A DNA stretch of 45,441 nt from a virus, in the IMG/VR virus record IMGVR_UViG_3300018083_000050, positions 1 to 45,441 of that record. One strand, written 5' to 3'. Numbering within the stretch: the stretch's first letter is position 1; each line of letters begins with the position of its first letter. This document shows positions 43,552-45,441 of this stretch, piece after piece. Below the pieces are notes generated by a model that was given only the letters and a program-made list of their open reading frames with translations, ran no database searches and had not been told where the DNA came from. The position numbers were made by a program, and so were the translations under genes.

Positions 43552-43815
43552 TTATTCCTCTGACTTGACGACGGGAACTTCACAGAACAGACAGCCTCGA
43601 CCAGAACACTGCTCACACTTGTTCTTGAGGAGTCTCTCCTGCACGATCTTGCTGTTGATCGCCTTGCGAACCTGACGACGCATCCAACGAAGGTTACGTC
43701 GAATCCTCCGATAATCCTTGAGGATCTCTCGAAGTTCAGCCGCAGTAAGACTCTCGAGGTCGGACTGACGAAGATACTGCGTCGTCTTGTTGCGGTTGTA
43801 GACTAGAGGATTCAT
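43552..43815 (-). CDS. Zinc-ribbon protein with DnaJ-like Cys motif
   Basis: The start is ATG 43815, preceded by GGGAGAAGGG, a strong site, giving 87 residues. It has an N-terminal helical segment rich in Leu/Arg (YRRIRRNLRWMRRQVRK). A terminal Cys set follows (KCEQC, then GCLFC), a CxxC-x-G-x-G-C-xx-C pattern like a DnaJ zinc repeat. It could bind nucleic acid or assist folding. The start overlaps the stop of the next tiny gene (ATGA). Confidence 0.74.
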   Translation of the reverse strand: MNPLVYNRNKTTQYLRQSDLESLTAAELREILKDYRRIRRNLRWMRRQVRKAINSKIVQERLLKNKCEQCSGRGCLFCEVPVVKSEE

Positions 43816-43916
43816 CGCCCTTCTCCCTCTGAACCGGTGGGGTCGACGAATCGATACCACGCCGAGCCAAGGATAGCAAGGGGGAGGAAAATCAGGTAGA
43901 GGATTCTGTGTTTCAT
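43812..43916 (-). CDS. Tiny single-span membrane protein (34 residues)
   Basis: A frame from ATG 43916 to TGA 43812 encodes MKHRILYLIFLPLAILGSAW, then a short polar tail (DPTGSEGEGR). One membrane helix, N-terminus basic. AAGGAG lies upstream with reasonable spacing. ATGA overlap with the zinc-ribbon gene supports a real gene. Function unknown. Confidence 0.62.
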   Translation of the reverse strand: MKHRILYLIFLPLAILGSAWYRFVDPTGSEGEGR

Positions 43917-43942
43917 GTCTGCTGACTCCTTTACGCAGGAAA

Positions 43943-43978
43943 TGTTCGTTTGGTGAACAATATTTACTGAGAACAATA
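43943..43978. promoter_or_regulatory. Compact repeat element in the 43917-44022 gap
   Basis: TGTTC (43943-43947) and GAACA (43955-43959) are inverted around 7 bases. GAACAATA occurs at 43955-43962 and 43971-43978, flanking TTTACTGA at 43963-43970. The central 8-mer is the same as the core of the third repeat unit near 45383. This looks like a protein-binding site upstream of the 34-residue gene. Confidence 0.45.
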
Positions 43979-43988
43979 GGGTTTAGTT

Positions 43989-44014
43989 GGGCCTTCAAGA
44001 CTCCCTGAAGACCC
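43989..44014 (-). other. Intergenic RNA hairpin
   Basis: Bases 43989-43997 and 44006-44014 pair on the minus strand (9 pairs, one G-U) around an 8-base loop, just after the TAG at 44023-44025 of the upstream gene. No U-run follows, so it may be an RNA processing or stability hairpin rather than a strong terminator. Confidence 0.45.
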
Positions 44015-44022
44015 TCAAAAAC

Positions 44023-44217
44023 CTAGTCCAGGATTGTCACGGTCGTATTCCAAGAGCACTGATACTCCCACGCGGGATAAACAGGCTCAGTCTCATGAAC
44101 AGCTCGCTCGATCCCTGCATCGCATGTCACGTCTCGATGTCCAGTTACTCCCCAGATGTAACCGAGGATAACAGCAGCAGTGATGAGAATCGTGATGAGT
44201 GGAGGAGATACTCTCAT
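44023..44217 (-). CDS. Secreted or membrane small protein with two cysteines
   Basis: The 64-residue product begins MRVSPPLITILITAAVILGY, an N-terminal hydrophobic helix (about residues 7-22), then a polar part with two Cys about 22 residues apart (DVTCDAG, then YQCSW), possibly a periplasmic disulfide. ATGA overlap with the upstream gene shows coupling. The mature part has no strong match to the CGRY-type module. Function unknown. Confidence 0.7.
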   Translation of the reverse strand: MRVSPPLITILITAAVILGYIWGVTGHRDVTCDAGIERAVHETEPVYPAWEYQCSWNTTVTILD

Positions 44218-44468
44218 TTGTAACCTCGGAACTCCTTAGGAAGTGCCCCATCATAAAGGAACGCTCTGTCACCAACTGAGAAGAACTCCACAGCCTCCCA
44301 ATTGTTGATAATGATCTCGAAGATTGCCTTGGCAGAGGCGAGATACTGATTGGCAAGTTCAGTCTGTCCCCGCTCTGTGCAATAGATTACCGAATTATGA
44401 GCGTCTCTGAACCACCCATGATAGAACTTTGCGAGCGACTTCCTGAACTCCATCGATGGCGAGACCAT
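44214..44468 (-). CDS. Hypothetical early protein, 84 residues
   Basis: The start is ATG 44468 (TAATG overlap), giving MVSPSMEFRKSLAKFYHGWF. It is helix-rich with Tyr/Phe clusters and one Cys. It may form a small helical bundle. Function unknown. Confidence 0.68.
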   Translation of the reverse strand: MVSPSMEFRKSLAKFYHGWFRDAHNSVIYCTERGQTELANQYLASAKAIFEIIINNWEAVEFFSVGDRAFLYDGALPKEFRGYK

Positions 44469-45313
44469 TATCCTACCTCACTGAAAACGAGGTCAATAGT
44501 CTTCTGCATGGACTCCGTCAGCTTGTTACGACCCGCGAGTTCGCTCTCGACCTCAGCCTTCGACATCCCGAGATTCTTGAATGTCTTGACCGTCTTCTCG
44601 TCCTGCGATCCTGCAACCTTGATGGATGCCTTGCGAACTGCCTTCGCCTTCTCGGTGGGTTCAGCAGATGACGCCTTCTTACGACGTTTGAACTCGTTTT
44701 GCTGGTCGAGAATCTTGGCTCTCTCGGTCATGTTCATCTTCGAGAGGTGATGCTCGAGGGCGACCCTGAGACCCTGATTCTGTGTCTTGGTTCGTCGAAT
44801 AGCCTCCTCGTTGCGGTCGATCGCGGCGATGATCTGCTCGGGGGTCAATTGCTCGATGCCCTGCTTGACCGAGAGACCAAACACCTCAGCCCACCAACCC
44901 TCTGAGCCTACCGCGACGAGTTGTTCTGATACGTAGGTCCCGAGGAATGGATGGGTTCTGATCTCCATGACCGTCTTCGTCTCGGGGGGATTCTCAGAGA
45001 CGGTAGAGGGTGGGGCTGGAAGATCAGTAACGACCGGCTCGGGAATGGCACCATTGGGTCGTGCGTCCTGATGGGAGGCTGATTCTCCAATCGTCAGGCC
45101 AGGGTAGGTCTGGAGGGCCTCGACTTGAACTTCGCCCTTGAATCCTCCGGTAATGCTATTCGCCAGCACTTCCAGATTGTCAGGGCCTGAAGCCTCGTCA
45201 AAGGTCATCGAGCTAGAGGTTGGGACGTTCTTGAACTGATCCTCAACACTCTTGACAAGATCGGATATGTTGGGAAGGTCAAGACCCGTCGAATCGTCGT
45301 ATAAATCAGACAT
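44468..45313 (-). CDS. First gene of the early operon, acidic/coiled-coil, unknown
   Basis: The 281-residue product begins MSDLYDDSTGLDLPNISDLV. It has a Pro/Ser-rich acidic middle (about residues 80-115) and WWAEVFGL near residue 140. A helical charged C-terminal half follows, with a Lys/Arg-rich cluster (KRRKKASS) and coiled-coil sections. GGGAGAA precedes the ATG. As the first gene of the minus block it could be an early regulator or host-takeover protein. The function is unknown, and no helix-turn-helix is obvious. Confidence 0.72.
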   Translation of the reverse strand: MSDLYDDSTGLDLPNISDLVKSVEDQFKNVPTSSSMTFDEASGPDNLEVLANSITGGFKGEVQVEALQTYPGLTIGESASHQDARPNGAIPEPVVTDLPAPPSTVSENPPETKTVMEIRTHPFLGTYVSEQLVAVGSEGWWAEVFGLSVKQGIEQLTPEQIIAAIDRNEEAIRRTKTQNQGLRVALEHHLSKMNMTERAKILDQQNEFKRRKKASSAEPTEKAKAVRKASIKVAGSQDEKTVKTFKNLGMSKAEVESELAGRNKLTESMQKTIDLVFSEVG

Positions 45314-45370
45314 TGTTTTCTCCCTGCTTGGGAAGTTCGGCTGTCAAGGTTCGTGCCATGTTGGACTCGA

Positions 45371-45414
45371 ATTTACTTATCGTTTACTGATCGCCTACTG
45401 ATCGCCTACTGATC
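45371..45414. repeat. Four tandem 11-bp repeats (iteron-like)
   Basis: On the minus strand, four contiguous 11-base units read GATCAGTAGGC (45414-45404), GATCAGTAGGC (45403-45393), GATCAGTAAAC (45392-45382) and GATAAGTAAAT (45381-45371). The period of 11 bases is about one helical turn, so proteins bound to each would face the same side. They lie 58 bases upstream of the first early gene. Possible origin iterons or operators for an early regulator. The rest of the 45314-45441 gap holds no clear promoter. Confidence 0.7.
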
Positions 45415-45441
45415 CTTCTCTGTTCTGTCTCTGATTCAATT

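Noticed and set aside
45306-45359. 17-residue leader ORF before the first early gene
   Set aside because: It has no ribosome-binding site and a length common by chance, though its stop overlaps the start region of the next gene.
1-45441. Window as a circular complete genome joined at its ends
   Set aside because: The joined ends would put the 11-bp array between two divergent blocks, which is attractive, but no repeated ends are visible and the terminase start would lack a ribosome-binding site, so completeness cannot be shown.

Overview
The window reads as most or all of a tailed double-stranded DNA phage genome, or a prophage region of that size. It looks like a podovirus-type particle: a large terminase, portal, acidic scaffold and HK97-type capsid gene are followed by connector and nozzle-like genes, fibre genes and three long Gly/Ala/Gln-rich ejection-type proteins. 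No tape measure, sheath, integrase, RNA polymerase, tRNA, CRISPR array or recognisable endolysin was seen. Several products carry N-terminal Sec-type signal peptides ending in A-x-A, which suggests a Gram-negative host. The host genus cannot be named from the sequence.

Layout. Bases 2-26998 (plus strand) are the late genes: terminase, a coiled-coil protein, portal, four consecutive secreted-type genes (4764-10021), scaffold, major capsid, a decoration-like protein, a strong intrinsic terminator (13120-13156), connector and nozzle genes, FN3-type tail protein, fibre, a membrane coiled-coil protein, a GNAT-like protein, three ejection-type proteins and a two-helix membrane protein. An inverted repeat at 27013-27050 separates this block from a convergent minus-strand block (27053-45313). 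That block holds the replication and recombination genes: a DUF3987-type ATPase, a uracil-DNA-glycosylase/family A DNA polymerase fusion, a ParB-like/DNA methyltransferase fusion, a probable ssDNA-binding protein, a Sak4-like ATPase, a Cas4/RecB-like nuclease and an SNF2-type helicase. These sit among many small zinc-ribbon and small membrane proteins. Most junctions are ATGA, TAATG or TGATG overlaps, so translation is probably coupled through much of the block.

The early block would be transcribed from the right end leftwards. Its upstream region carries four contiguous 11-bp repeats (45371-45414). An 8-mer from those repeats recurs, flanked by a perfect direct repeat, in a second gap at 43917-44022. 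A third non-coding island (33487-33655) contains a 10-bp inverted repeat enclosing 103 nt. It precedes a 59-residue, 63% acidic micro-protein that is followed by its own intrinsic terminator.

The most interesting signal is a shared secreted module. The 63-residue exported early protein at 36922-37113 matches the start of the mature 994-residue late exported protein (6742-9726) at 16 of 32 positions without gaps, including two cysteines at identical spacing. This suggests an early-made, periplasmic or surface-exposed mimic of a late tail or surface protein, possibly for superinfection exclusion or receptor masking. That role is inference.

No stretch over 300 bases lacks a gene. The longest non-coding pieces are 33487-33655, the right end (45314-45441), 33195-33306 and 43917-44022; each is described below. 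All assignments rest on reading motifs by eye, with no database search.
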